64,000 nucleotides of DNA, taken from contig NZ_FCOB02000018.1 of assembly GCF_001545075.1 (NCBI RefSeq), forward strand, positions 1 to 64,000, given 5' to 3'. The position numbers and the translations under genes are program-made. The notes beneath the pieces were generated by a model. It did not search any database. It was given only the letters and a program-made list of their open reading frames with translations, and was not told the DNA's origin. Position 1 is the stretch's first letter, and each line of letters opens with the position of its first letter. Below are positions 8,453 to 17,521 of this stretch, in pieces. The stretch comes from Caballeronia ptereochthonis. GTDB taxonomy: Bacteria > Pseudomonadota > Gammaproteobacteria > Burkholderiales > Burkholderiaceae.

Positions 8453-8797
8453 ATGAGTTACGCGACAGCAGGAGCAAGCGGTGCGGCGAACAAGTCCAAT
8501 GCGGGCGAACGCAAGACGATTCACATCGTGCTGCACGAGGCGAAGGACACGGTCGGCGTCGCGGTGGTGGAGGGCATCAAGGCGGGGTCGCAGCTGAATG
8601 CATGGATCATGGACGAGGACGAGATCGTCACGGTCAACGCGAAGCAGGACATTCCCATCGGTCACAAGGTGGCGCTGAAGGACATGAACGTGGGCGACAC
8701 GGTGTTCAAGTACGGCGTCGATATCGGCAAGGTGGTCGCGCCCATCACGGCGGGCGAACACGCGCACGTGCACAACATCAAGACGAAGCGCTGGTGA
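8453..8797 (+). CDS. UxaA-family hydro-lyase small subunit (SAF domain, SuyA-like)
   Basis: A 114-residue protein that is mostly a SAF domain (about residues 20-110): IHIVLHEAKDTVGVAVVEGI, then DIPIGHKVALKDM and GVDIGKVVAPI. In altronate dehydratase this domain is fused to the catalytic part. Here it is separate, as in (2R)-sulfolactate sulfo-lyase (SuyA). AGGAGG lies just before the ATG at 8453, which settles the start over longer ORF options. The large subunit follows after 48 bases, and a sigma-70 promoter lies at 8366-8394. The family is clear; the substrate is not proved. Confidence 0.88.
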   Translation: MSYATAGASGAANKSNAGERKTIHIVLHEAKDTVGVAVVEGIKAGSQLNAWIMDEDEIVTVNAKQDIPIGHKVALKDMNVGDTVFKYGVDIGKVVAPITAGEHAHVHNIKTKRW

Positions 8798-8845
8798 TCG
8801 TCAGATTCGCCCCGCGTTCTTCCACCCCACATCGAGAGAGACATC

Positions 8846-10021
8846 ATGAGCGTGATTCAACTGGACACCACCTTCCGCGGCTATCGCCGTGAAAACGGCC
8901 GCGTCGGCGTGCGCAACCATGTCATCATCCTGCCGGTGGACGATCTGTCCAACGCGGCGGCGCTGGCCGTCGAGAACGCGATCAAGGGCACGATGGCCGT
9001 GCCGCATCCGTATGGCCGCCTGCAATTCGGCGCGGACCTCGACCTGCACTTCCGCACGCTGATCGGCGCGGGCAGCAACCCGAACGTCGCGGCGGTGGTC
9101 GTGATCGGCATCGAGGAGGGCTGGACCAAGCGCGTGGTGGATGGCATTGCGAAGTCGGGCAAGCCGGTGATGGGATTCGGCATCGAGCTGCACGGCGACC
9201 ACGACACGATCATGCGCGCATCGAAGGCCGCGAAGGAGATGGTGCAATACGCGACCGCGCTCGAACGCGAAGAGTGTCCGATCAGCGAACTGTGGGTTTC
9301 CACCAAATGCGGTGAATCGGACACGACCTCCGGCTGCGGCGCGAACCCCACGGTCGGCAATGCGTTCGACAAGCTCTATGGTCTCGGCAACACGCTCGTG
9401 TTCGGCGAGACCTCGGAACTCACGGGCGGCGAGCAGATCGTCGCGGCCCGCTGCGCGAACGACGGCGTGCGCGAGCGCTTCCAGTTCATGTTCGACCGCT
9501 ATCAGGACATGATCAACCGCTGGAAGACCGACGACCTCTCCGAGTCGCAGCCGACCAAGGGCAATATCGCGGGCGGCCTCACGACCATCGAGGAGAAGGC
9601 GTTGGGCAACATCCAGAAGATCGGCAAGAAGTGCATGGTCGACGGCGTGCTCGACAAGGCCGAAACGCCGACGCATTCGGGCCTGTGGTTCATGGATTCG
9701 TCATCTGCCGCGGCGGAAATGGTCACGCTGTGCGCGGCCTCGGGCTTCGCGGTGCACTTCTTCCCCACGGGACAAGGCAACGTGATCGGCAACGCGATCG
9801 TGCCGGTCATCAAGATCTGCGCGAATCCGCGCACGGTGCGCACGATGGGCGAGCACATCGACGTCGACGTATCGGGTCTGTTGCAACGAGAGCAGAACCT
9901 CGACGAAACCGGCGACAAGCTGCTCGAATGCATGCTCGCCACCGCGAACGGCCGCTGGACCGCGGCGGAAGTGCTGGGCCATCGCGAGTTCGTGATGACG
10001 CGCCTGTTCGAAAGCGCGTGA
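8846..10021 (+). CDS. UxaA-family hydro-lyase large subunit (SuyB-like)
   Basis: A 391-residue catalytic subunit of the altronate/galactarate dehydratase superfamily. It starts with FRGYRRENGRVGVRNHVIIL, a family hallmark, and contains the cysteine-rich iron-site region TKCGESDTTSGCGANPTVG, then ANDGVRERFQ and PTHSGLWFMD. Together with the small SAF subunit at 8453-8797 it forms a two-subunit lyase like SuyAB, which removes sulfite from 3-sulfolactate, or a related dehydratase acting on a 2-hydroxy acid. The downstream Ldh_2 dehydrogenase and dicarboxylate carrier suit a C3-C4 acidic substrate. The SuyB assignment is an inference. Confidence 0.88.
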   Translation: MSVIQLDTTFRGYRRENGRVGVRNHVIILPVDDLSNAAALAVENAIKGTMAVPHPYGRLQFGADLDLHFRTLIGAGSNPNVAAVVVIGIEEGWTKRVVDGIAKSGKPVMGFGIELHGDHDTIMRASKAAKEMVQYATALEREECPISELWVSTKCGESDTTSGCGANPTVGNAFDKLYGLGNTLVFGETSELTGGEQIVAARCANDGVRERFQFMFDRYQDMINRWKTDDLSESQPTKGNIAGGLTTIEEKALGNIQKIGKKCMVDGVLDKAETPTHSGLWFMDSSSAAAEMVTLCAASGFAVHFFPTGQGNVIGNAIVPVIKICANPRTVRTMGEHIDVDVSGLLQREQNLDETGDKLLECMLATANGRWTAAEVLGHREFVMTRLFESA

Positions 10022-10184
10022 CGCCTCGGCCGCGGTAAAGCAAGCAGGATCGTAGAAGCAAGAGGCAGACAGAAGTCCCCGTCCGGTGCGCGCGCCGGCT
10101 CGCAAGCCGCCGAAGAAGCGGCAGACGAGCCGGGCCCGCGCGCCCGTTTGTCATCTGGCAGCAGCGAGTGGAGGAGACACCATC

Positions 10185-11507
10185 TTGCGCGTGCTCAAGC
10201 ATCTCTACGTCCAGGTCCTGATCGGCCTGGCAGCCGGCATTCTCGTCGGCTATTTCGCCCCGAAACTCGGCGTGCAGTTCAAGCCGCTCGGCGATACCTT
10301 CATCCGCCTGATCAAGATGCTCATCACGCTCCTGATCTTCTGCACGGTGTCCATCGGCATCGCGCGGATGGAGAGTCTGAAGCAGGTCGGCCGCGTCGGC
10401 TTCAAGACGATTCTCTACTTCGAAGTGGTGACGACGATCGCGCTCGTGATCGGCCTCGTCGTCGCGAACCTCGTGCATCCGGGCGCGGGTCTCGACATCG
10501 ACCCGAAGACGCTCGATCCGGGCGCGGTCTCGCATTTCGTCACCGAGGCGCATTCGGCCGGGAAAAAGAGCTTCCTCGAAGAGATCGTGCCGAACTCGGT
10601 GGTGGGCGCATTCGCGCGCGGCGATCTGTTGCAGGTGCTGCTCTTCTCGGTGCTCTTCGGCGTCGCGTTGTCGCTCATGTCCGAGCGCAGCAAGTTCCTT
10701 TCGCAAGGCATCGAGCAGTTCGGCGACGCGCTGATGCGCATCGTCGAGATGATCATGCGCCTGGCGCCGCTGGGCGCATTCGGCGCGATCGCGTTCACGG
10801 TCGGCAAGTACGGCATCGGCGCATTGCAGCAGCTGGGCTTGCTGATCCTGTGCTTCTACGTGACGAGCATTCTCTTCGTCGCGATCGTGCTTGGCACCGC
10901 ATGCCGATGGGCGGGCGTCGGGCTCTGGCCGCTGCTCAAGTATCTGCGTGAGGAGCTGCTGATCGTGCTCGGCACCTCGACGACCGAGTCCGTCCTGCCG
11001 CGTCTGATGGAAAAGCTCGAACGTTTGGGCTGTCCGAAGTCGGTCGTGGGTCTGGTGCTGCCGACGGGCTATTCGTTCAACCTGGACGGCGCCGCGATCT
11101 ATCTCACGATGACCTCGCTCTTCATCGCGCAGGCGACGAATACGCATCTCACGCTGATGCAGCAAATCGGGCTTCTGGCGATCCTGCTCGTCACGTCGAA
11201 GGGCGGTGCGGGCGTCGCGGGTGCGGCGCTCGTCGCGCTAACGGCTACACTGTCGTCTCACGACATCATTCCGGTTGCGGGCATCACGCTCATCATCGGC
11301 ATCGACCGCGTGCTCAACGAGATCCGCGCGATCGTCAACATGATCGGCAATGCAGTCGCGACGCTCGTCGTCGCGCGCTGGGAAGGTGTGTTCGACGTGG
11401 AGACGGCGCGCGCGGTGCTCGCCGATCCACGCGGCGCACGGGAGGAAGAGGTGCGCCTGATGATCGAGCCCGCGCCGCATCAAGCCATGCAGGACATGCA
11501 CAAATGA
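10185..11507 (+). CDS. Dicarboxylate:cation symporter (DctA/DAACS family)
   Basis: A 440-residue inner-membrane symporter of the DctA/GltP family with about eight membrane segments and re-entrant loops. Diagnostic pieces are the N-terminal LYVQVLIGLAAGILVGY, the substrate loop GTSTTESVLPRLMEKLERLG, SFNLDGAAIYLTM, and DRVLNEIRAIVNMIGN. The proposed start is a TTG at 10185, directly behind GGAGGAG; the upstream ORF extension to 10086 is Arg/Pro-rich and not family-like. It lies in the UxaA-family operon and overlaps the next gene by four bases (ATGA). It probably imports the operon's acidic substrate with protons or sodium. Confidence 0.9.
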   Translation: MRVLKHLYVQVLIGLAAGILVGYFAPKLGVQFKPLGDTFIRLIKMLITLLIFCTVSIGIARMESLKQVGRVGFKTILYFEVVTTIALVIGLVVANLVHPGAGLDIDPKTLDPGAVSHFVTEAHSAGKKSFLEEIVPNSVVGAFARGDLLQVLLFSVLFGVALSLMSERSKFLSQGIEQFGDALMRIVEMIMRLAPLGAFGAIAFTVGKYGIGALQQLGLLILCFYVTSILFVAIVLGTACRWAGVGLWPLLKYLREELLIVLGTSTTESVLPRLMEKLERLGCPKSVVGLVLPTGYSFNLDGAAIYLTMTSLFIAQATNTHLTLMQQIGLLAILLVTSKGGAGVAGAALVALTATLSSHDIIPVAGITLIIGIDRVLNEIRAIVNMIGNAVATLVVARWEGVFDVETARAVLADPRGAREEEVRLMIEPAPHQAMQDMHK

Positions 11508-12541
11508 GCAGTCTGGATCAAGAGACGCTGACGCCCGAAGCGCTTCATCAGCTTGCACGCGCTGCGTTGCTCGCGGCAGGTTCGACCGAAGCGACCGCCG
11601 GGGCGGCGGCCAGGGCGCTCGTCTATGCCGATATGCGCGGTCTCGCATCGCACGGCGTCGCGCGTCTGCCGATGTATCTCGCGCAACTGCGCAACGGCCG
11701 TGTCGATCCGGCCGCGGTGCCGCACATCGTGCGCGACAAGGGCGCGGCGTTTCTCGTCGATGCCGCCGATGGCCTCGCATTCGCCGCGTGCGAGCTTGCG
11801 ATCGCGACGGGCATCGAACGTGCGCGCACGTTCGGGACGGCGGCGGCGAGCGTCACGCGCAGTCATCACTTCGGCGCGGGCGCGTACCATCTCGAAGCAG
11901 TGGGCGAAGCGGGCCTGGTCGGGCTCGCGTTCAGCAACGCGCCCGGCTCCATGCCCGCATGGGGCGGCTCGCGCCCCCTGTTCGGCACGAACCCGATCGC
12001 CGCCGTGTTTCCGCGGGCGAACGGCAAGCCGCTGATGATCGACCTGTCGCTCTCGCAGGTGGCGCGCGGCAAGATCATGGTCGCCGCGCGCGACGGCAAG
12101 CCGATTCCTGAGGGTTGGGCGACGACCGCGGACGGCGAGCCGACCACCGACGCCCACGCCGCGCTCAACGGCATGATGCTGCCCTTCGGCGGCGCCAAGG
12201 GCGCGATGCTGGCGCTCATGGTCGAGCTGCTCGCGGCGGCGCTGGCCGGTGCGCAATTCGGCGCGGAAGCGGGGTCGTTCCTGACGGCCGAAGGCAAGCG
12301 TTCGCGCGTCGGCCATCTGTTCTGGATCATCGATCCGGGCGCGCTCGCCGGACACGGCGCCTATCTCGAACGCATCGAGACGCTCGTCGAGCTGATGCTC
12401 GTCGATGAAGGCGTGCGCTTGCCGGGGTATCGGCGGGATGATGTGGCCGCGCGCTCGGAGCGCGATGGCATCGAGTTGCCTGCAACGCTCGTCGCGCAAC
12501 TACGGGCGCGGGCGGACGAGCCCGCGCCGTCATCATCGTGA
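11504..12541 (+). CDS. Ldh_2-family malate/lactate/sulfolactate dehydrogenase
   Basis: A 345-residue NAD(P)-dependent 2-hydroxyacid dehydrogenase of the Ldh_2 (ComC/YlbC/AllD) family. Signatures are ADMRGLASHGVARLP, SHHFGAGAYHLEAVGE and RPLFGTNPIAAVFP, plus LPFGGAKGAMLALMVE. It overlaps the symporter stop by four bases, so translation is coupled. ComC, the (R)-sulfolactate dehydrogenase, belongs to this family. With the SuyAB-like lyase and the carrier this could be a sulfolactate pathway, but malate- or lactate-type substrates are equally possible from sequence. It is convergent with the amidohydrolase gene 16 bases downstream. Confidence 0.88.
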   Translation: MSSLDQETLTPEALHQLARAALLAAGSTEATAGAAARALVYADMRGLASHGVARLPMYLAQLRNGRVDPAAVPHIVRDKGAAFLVDAADGLAFAACELAIATGIERARTFGTAAASVTRSHHFGAGAYHLEAVGEAGLVGLAFSNAPGSMPAWGGSRPLFGTNPIAAVFPRANGKPLMIDLSLSQVARGKIMVAARDGKPIPEGWATTADGEPTTDAHAALNGMMLPFGGAKGAMLALMVELLAAALAGAQFGAEAGSFLTAEGKRSRVGHLFWIIDPGALAGHGAYLERIETLVELMLVDEGVRLPGYRRDDVAARSERDGIELPATLVAQLRARADEPAPSSS

Positions 12542-12557
12542 CGCCGCTGCAGGCGGC

Positions 12558-13787
12558 TCAGTGCTCTTTCACCACCTTGCCCGCCTGCAGCACGACCTGG
12601 ATGCGCTCGCCGTTGCCCGACACCGCATCGATGTCCTTCAGCGGATTGCCGTCGACGACGAGTACGTCCGCGGTCGCGCCCGCGACGATCGCGCCGAGCT
12701 TCCCCTTCAGCCCGACGATCTCGGCGGCGACCGTCGTCGCGGAACGCAGCGCTTCGAGATTGCCGAGCACTTCCGCGCGAATGCGGAATTCGCCTGACTG
12801 GAACTCGTGCATTTCGCCGAGCAGGTCCGAGCCGAAGCCCATCGGCACGCCGGCGCGCGCGTAGATTTCGAGCGACTCGCGTCCGGCCCGTTGCACCGAT
12901 GCGACCTTGGCCACCGATTCGGGCGGCATGCCGTACTGCGCGCCGTGCTTCGCGAGGGCATCGTAGGTCACGAGCGTCGGCACCACGAACGCGCCGTGCT
13001 CGCGCATGACGTTCGCCGCCGCTTCGTCGACGAGATTGCCGTGCTCGATCGTGCGCACGCCGCAGCGCACCGCGCGCGCGATCGCGCGGCCCGTGTAGGC
13101 GTGCGCCATCACGTAGGTATTGGCCGCTTCGGCTTCCGCCACGATCGCGCGAATCTCGTCTTCCGAGTATTGCGTGTTGTTGATGGGGTCCGTCGGCGAG
13201 GCGACGCCGCCCGAAGCCATGATCTTGATCTGCGTCGCGCCCTTCTGGATTTCCTCGCGCACGGCGAGCCGCACGGCATCGACGCCGTCGACCACGCGTG
13301 CGATCGCACCGGCGCGAAAGCAGCACGAGCATGGCTCGAGGACGTCGTTGCGCGGACGGAAGTCGCCGTGACCGCCCGTCTGCGACAGCGCCTTGCCCGA
13401 AGGGAAGATGCGCGGTCCCGGCACGAGGCCGGTTTCGACCGCCTGCATCAGCGCCCAGTCCGCGCCGCCCGCGTCGCGTACGCTCGTGAAGCCGCGCGAG
13501 AGCATGGCTTCGAGAATCGGCAGCGCGCGGATGGCGGCGAGAATGTTCGGCTGCGCGGCGTTTGCGCCGAGGTTCGCGTTGGAGGCGAGCACGTGCACGT
13601 GACAGTCGATGAAGCCCGGCATCACGGTTTTGTCCTTCGCATCGATCACGCGTGCATTGGGCAGATCGACGATCCGGTCCGTCACTTCGACGATGCGCTC
13701 GCCCTCGATCACGACGTGATGATGCTCAAGCAGCTCGCCGCGCTCGAGATCGAGCACGTTGCCGCCCTGGATAACGATGGTTGTCAT
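12558..13787 (-). CDS. Metal-dependent amidohydrolase (imidazolonepropionase-like)
   Basis: A 409-residue amidohydrolase. The N-terminal beta-sandwich has MTTIVIQGGNVLDLERGE, and the metal site appears as MPGFIDCHVHVLAS (HxH). Later metal or catalytic regions are IKIMASGG, VMAHAYTGRA, IEHGNLVDE and MGFGSDLLGEMHE. The length and motif spacing fit the Xaa-Pro dipeptidase/imidazolonepropionase-like branch of PF01979. The ORF is open far upstream across the MFS gene, but the ATG at 13787 gives the correct N-terminus. It is downstream of the MHS transporter (20-base gap), so it may hydrolyse the imported compound. The substrate is unknown. Confidence 0.88.
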   Translation of the reverse strand: MTTIVIQGGNVLDLERGELLEHHHVVIEGERIVEVTDRIVDLPNARVIDAKDKTVMPGFIDCHVHVLASNANLGANAAQPNILAAIRALPILEAMLSRGFTSVRDAGGADWALMQAVETGLVPGPRIFPSGKALSQTGGHGDFRPRNDVLEPCSCCFRAGAIARVVDGVDAVRLAVREEIQKGATQIKIMASGGVASPTDPINNTQYSEDEIRAIVAEAEAANTYVMAHAYTGRAIARAVRCGVRTIEHGNLVDEAAANVMREHGAFVVPTLVTYDALAKHGAQYGMPPESVAKVASVQRAGRESLEIYARAGVPMGFGSDLLGEMHEFQSGEFRIRAEVLGNLEALRSATTVAAEIVGLKGKLGAIVAGATADVLVVDGNPLKDIDAVSGNGERIQVVLQAGKVVKEH

Positions 13788-13807
13788 TGCAATTACCTTT
13801 GGATGAC

Positions 13808-15112
13808 TCAGACGCGCTGCTTCACGTCCTTGATGAAGCGCGTGCCCGCGAAGCTGATCGCCGCGGCGATCATCACGTAGATCGCGGGCGCCATGTTGCT
13901 GCCGGTCCGGGCGATGAGCCAGGTGATGAGGAACGGCGCGAAGCCGCCGAAGATCGTGACCGCGAAGTTGTAGGCGACGGAAAGGCCGGTGGAAAGCACC
14001 TTGGTCGGAAAGAGTTCGGCGAAGGCGGCGAGAATCGGGCCGGTGTAGGCCGCGATCAGCACACCGAACACCGCCTGGAACACGAGCAGCGAGGCGAGGC
14101 CGGGCGCGGCGTTGATCCACGCGAACATCGGCCAGGTGAGCACGAGGATCGCAATCGCCGCGCCGGAGAGGAACGGGCGGCGGCCGTGCCTGTCGGCGAG
14201 TGCGCCGATCACGGGCGAGAAGCACATGATCATGACGCCGCCGATCATGCCGGCGGTGAGACCGGTCGATTGCGGCAGATGGAGCGTGCGCACGGAATAC
14301 GTCGGCATGTAGAAGAGCAGCACATACGTGCAGACCGTCCAGAGAATCACCATCGAGAAGCTTGCGAAGGTTTCGCGCGGGAAGCTCGACAACACTTCGG
14401 CGAGCGGCGACTTCGGCTTTGCTTCGTCGCTCACGGCGGCGAATGCGGGCGTCTCGTCGATATGGCTGCGGATGAAGTAGCCGACCGGGCCCACGATGAT
14501 GCCGAGCAGGAACGGCAGGCGCCAGCCCCAGCTGTTGAGCGCGCTGACGTCGAGCGAGGATGTCACGAAGGCGCCGGTCGCCGCACCGAGCAGCACCGCG
14601 AAGCCGATGCTCGACTGAATCCAGCTGGAATAGAACGCACGTTTTTCTGGCGGAGCGTATTCGGTGAGGAAGGCCGTCGCGCCGCCCATCTCGCCGCCCG
14701 CGGAAAAGCCCTGCAAGAGCCGTGCGACGACGATGATGAGCGGCGCGAAGATGCCCGCCTGATCGTAAGTCGGCGCAAGACCGATGAGCGCCGTGCCGAA
14801 CGCCATCAACAGGATCGTGAGGGAGAGCGCCGCCTTGCGTCCGACCTTGTCCGCATAGATGCCGAGCACGATGCCGCCCACGGGTCGCATGAAGAAGCCC
14901 ACGCCGAAGGTCGCGACGGTGAGCAGCACCGAGCTCAGCTCGTTCCCGGTCGGGAAGAACAGCTTGGCGATGGTGACCGCGAAGAAGCTGAAGACGGTAA
15001 AGTCGAACCATTCGAGCCCGTTGCCGAGCACCGTGGCGACGATGGCGCGGCGCCGCTGCGTCTCGGACGAGGGCGCGGACGACGTGGCGCGTGATGACAG
15101 GGTTCCTTGCAT
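13808..15112 (-). CDS. MHS-family MFS transporter
   Basis: A 434-residue, 12-helix major facilitator of the metabolite:H+ symporter group. LGNGLEWFDFTVFSFFAVTI in helix 1 and the loop 2-3 motif GIYADKVGRKAAL are typical, as is LQGFSAGGEMGGATAFLTEY. Carriers of this group take up citrate, shikimate, alpha-ketoglutarate or betaine. The ATG at 15112 is preceded by GAAGGAGG, so the upstream ORF extension to 15235 is not used. It is the first gene of a two-gene unit with the amidohydrolase. The LysR gene upstream, on the same strand, is a possible regulator. Confidence 0.92.
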   Translation of the reverse strand: MQGTLSSRATSSAPSSETQRRRAIVATVLGNGLEWFDFTVFSFFAVTIAKLFFPTGNELSSVLLTVATFGVGFFMRPVGGIVLGIYADKVGRKAALSLTILLMAFGTALIGLAPTYDQAGIFAPLIIVVARLLQGFSAGGEMGGATAFLTEYAPPEKRAFYSSWIQSSIGFAVLLGAATGAFVTSSLDVSALNSWGWRLPFLLGIIVGPVGYFIRSHIDETPAFAAVSDEAKPKSPLAEVLSSFPRETFASFSMVILWTVCTYVLLFYMPTYSVRTLHLPQSTGLTAGMIGGVMIMCFSPVIGALADRHGRRPFLSGAAIAILVLTWPMFAWINAAPGLASLLVFQAVFGVLIAAYTGPILAAFAELFPTKVLSTGLSVAYNFAVTIFGGFAPFLITWLIARTGSNMAPAIYVMIAAAISFAGTRFIKDVKQRV

Positions 15113-15231
15113 CGGGCGATCCTCCTTCAGAAATGAGTCTCCGGTTGCATGACCACATGCTAAGTACGGGAAGATTTTTTTCTGAAACGAAAGATTCGCA
15201 TGCACGCATGCGCTGGGCGCATGCGAAACGC

Positions 15232-16143
15232 TCATTCGGAATTCTGCTGCTCGCCTGCTTTTTCAAAAATCCAGCGCGTGAAAAGACGCGCCGCCTGGTT
15301 TTGGGCGCGGTCGTTCGGCCAGATCACGTAGTAGCCGCCGCCGTGGCTCGCCGATTCATGTGTCACGCGCATGAGCAGTCCTTGCTCGATGCACGGATCG
15401 ATCATATGCTTCCAGCCGAGCGCGATGCCCTGGCCGAGTATCGCCATCTGCACGAGTTGCGGATAGTGATTGATGGTGATCGTGCGCGCCGACTTGGGCA
15501 TCTCGATGCCGTGCTGGCGAAAAAGTTCGGACCACGACATCCACTGGCGCTGGCCGTCTTCCATCACGAGCAGGGTTTCGCGCGCGAGATCGGCGAGAGC
15601 GAGCGTGCGGCCCGCGAGATACGCGGGCGAGCAGACGGGAAAAACCTCCTCGTCGTAGAGACGGCGCGCGCTCAGGTTCGCGGCGATCTGCTGGCGCACG
15701 TAATAGACGCCTACGTCGAACTCCGCGGGTGTCATCGACGCGAGGCCGTCGCGCACGATGAGTCGCAGCGTCACGTTCGGATGGGCGGCGCGAAAGCCCG
15801 GCAGAAGCGGGGTGAGCCACAGCACCGCGACGCCCGACGAGCACGCGAGCGTGAGCGCCATGTCGCCGTGATGCTTCATCACGTCGTGCGTTGCTTCGGC
15901 GCAATGCGAAAGGATCGACTGCACCTGGCTTGCATACCGTTCGCCCGCGATCGTGAGCCGCAGCGATCGATGCTCGCGCACGAAAAGCGAGCGGCCGAGA
16001 AACTCCTCGAGCTGCTGGATCTGCCGGCTGATCGCGCTTTGCGTGAGATGAAGCTCGGCGGCGGCCTTCGTGAAGCTGGCGTGCCGGACGGCCGCTTCGA
16101 AGGCGACGAGACATTGCAGGGGAGGAAGGGGCGCGATACGCAT
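15232..16143 (-). CDS. LysR-family regulator (GcvA-like)
   Basis: A 303-residue LysR protein. The N-terminus MRIAPLPPLQCLVAFEAAVR and the HTH segment LTQSAISRQIQQLEEFLG place it in the GcvA-like group. The effector domain includes GLASMTPAEFDVGVYY and ILGQGIALGWKHM. The ORF extends to 16320, but the ATG at 16143 is the family start. It lies upstream of the MHS transporter on the same strand, 119 bases away, and probably controls the transporter and amidohydrolase. Divergent from it is only a decayed enoyl-CoA hydratase gene. Confidence 0.9.
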   Translation of the reverse strand: MRIAPLPPLQCLVAFEAAVRHASFTKAAAELHLTQSAISRQIQQLEEFLGRSLFVREHRSLRLTIAGERYASQVQSILSHCAEATHDVMKHHGDMALTLACSSGVAVLWLTPLLPGFRAAHPNVTLRLIVRDGLASMTPAEFDVGVYYVRQQIAANLSARRLYDEEVFPVCSPAYLAGRTLALADLARETLLVMEDGQRQWMSWSELFRQHGIEMPKSARTITINHYPQLVQMAILGQGIALGWKHMIDPCIEQGLLMRVTHESASHGGGYYVIWPNDRAQNQAARLFTRWIFEKAGEQQNSE

Positions 16144-16298
16144 GATCGATGGCTCGGAATGAATCGTGGCTCGCGCCGACGTTACGGTCAACGCCGCGCG
16201 TTTGCAAGGGTTCAGAGTACGGAACGCTCGTCGGCGTGTCGTTGACGATATGCCGGTGCGTCGCGAGCATCGTACTCGCACCGCAACCCGGACCAACT

Positions 16299-16711
16299 GC
16301 ATTTCGGCGATCAACGGCACCGCCGTGGGCGCGGGCGATCATGCTGCGATCGTATGGCCGTTGCTGTGCGGCGTCGCGAAGGCGAAGTATTACCTGATGA
16401 CGGCCGATTTCATCGGCGGGCGCGAGGCCGAGCGCATCGGGCTCGTGAGCCTGTGCGCGCCGCGAGCCCGCGTGCTCGGACGCGTGCTCGAAGTGGCCGC
16501 GCAACTGGCGCGCGGCAGCCAGACCGCGATCAGCGGCACCAAGAAGTCGCTCAGCAACTGGATGCGCATGGCCGGCCCGATCTTCGACAACTCGCTCGTG
16601 CTGGAAATGCTCGGCTTTCTGGGCCCGGATGCGCGCGAAGGCATAGGAGCGATGCGGGCGAAGCGCGCGCCCGAGTTTCCGTCGGCGAAGCTGCCCGGGG
16701 CGGCGCAATAG
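16299..16711 (+). pseudogene. Enoyl-CoA hydratase gene, truncated and internally deleted
   Basis: The reading frame shows the crotonase oxyanion-region motif INGTAVGAG joined directly to DHAAIVWPLLCG, which normally lies about 45-50 residues later. The normal C-terminus follows (FIGGREAERIGLVSL, GSQTAISGTKKSL, MAGPIFDNSLVLEM, REGIGAMRAKRAPEF). The first 95 or so residues are not readable in frame. This is therefore the remains of an enoyl-CoA hydratase gene with a lost 5' end and an internal deletion at a GGC-GCG-GGC site, where both parental segments would be expected to carry GCGGGC. The surrounding ORF from 16166 is not a credible protein. Confidence 0.8.
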
Positions 16712-16801
16712 GCAGCGCTCGCACTCCGTATCCGTGATTGCGCATTATGGATCGATCGATCTAAAATGACGCGGCAACGCCATGATACGGAGACGACCCG
16801 C

Positions 16802-17506
16802 ATGATCGAGTTCTACTTCCATCCGACGCCCAACCCCGCGAAGATCGCGCTGTTTCTCGAGGAATCGGGTCTGCCTTACGAGCTGAAACCCGTGGATACC
16901 AGCAAGGGCGAGCAGCATTTGCCCGCGTTCCGCGCGATCAACCCGAACGGAAAGGTGCCCGCCATCGTCGATACGCAAGGGCCCGGCGGCAAGCCGGCGG
17001 TCGTGTTCGATTCCACCGCGATCCTGCTCTACCTTGCCGAGAAGACGGGGCAGTTCGCGGGCGCGCCCGAAGACCGCCCGCAACTGCTTTCGTGGCTGAT
17101 GTTCATCGCGAGCGGCCTCGGGCCGTTCTCGGGGCAGGCGGTGCACTTCCAGTACGCGGCGCCGCAAGGGCTCGACTATGCCGTGAACCGCTATCGGCGC
17201 GAGGCGGACCGCCACTATCAGGTGCTCGACGACAGGCTGAAGGGCCGCGAATTCATCGTTGGCGACGGCTACACGATCGCGGACATGTCCGCGTGGGGCT
17301 GGCTCGATCGCGCATCGCGCGTGTTCAAGAACAGCGACGATCCGCTTGGTCCCTACCCGGAACTGAAGCGCTGGTTCGCGCAAATCGATGCGCGGCCGGC
17401 TGTCGAACGGGCGCGGGCGGTCAGCAGGAAGCATGCGTTCAAGACAGTCAATGACGAAGAGACGAAACGGGCGCTCTTTCCATCCAACTACCCGAAGACG
17501 GCGTGA
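16802..17506 (+). CDS. Glutathione S-transferase (YfcG/YghU-like)
   Basis: A 234-residue GST. The thioredoxin-like N-terminal domain (residues 1-85) has FYFHPTPNPAKIALFLEE and the glutathione-binding FDSTAILLYLAEKTG. The helical C-terminal domain has FIVGDGYTIADMSAWGWLDR. The pattern with NGKVPAIVD and a Thr/Asn near the N-terminus resembles the disulfide-bond oxidoreductase/GSH-dependent branch (YfcG, YghU, Ure2-like). The ATG at 16802 was chosen over 16766. A TetR-type regulator starts 16 bases downstream and is probably co-transcribed. Confidence 0.9.
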   Translation: MIEFYFHPTPNPAKIALFLEESGLPYELKPVDTSKGEQHLPAFRAINPNGKVPAIVDTQGPGGKPAVVFDSTAILLYLAEKTGQFAGAPEDRPQLLSWLMFIASGLGPFSGQAVHFQYAAPQGLDYAVNRYRREADRHYQVLDDRLKGREFIVGDGYTIADMSAWGWLDRASRVFKNSDDPLGPYPELKRWFAQIDARPAVERARAVSRKHAFKTVNDEETKRALFPSNYPKTA

Positions 17507-17521
17507 AGAGGGAGTCCGGGC

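Noticed and set aside
12542..12557. Small GCCGC/GCGGC hairpin between convergent genes
   Set aside because: The stem is only five bases with no T-run, so it is not called a terminator.
12558..15266. 902-residue fusion of amidohydrolase with an upstream domain
   Set aside because: The upstream part is an alternative frame of the MHS transporter gene. The amidohydrolase has its own start at 13787.
16166..16300. N-terminal part of the ORF before the crotonase remnant
   Set aside because: It is Arg/Thr-rich, has no family match and no ribosome-binding site, so the open frame here is not treated as coding.
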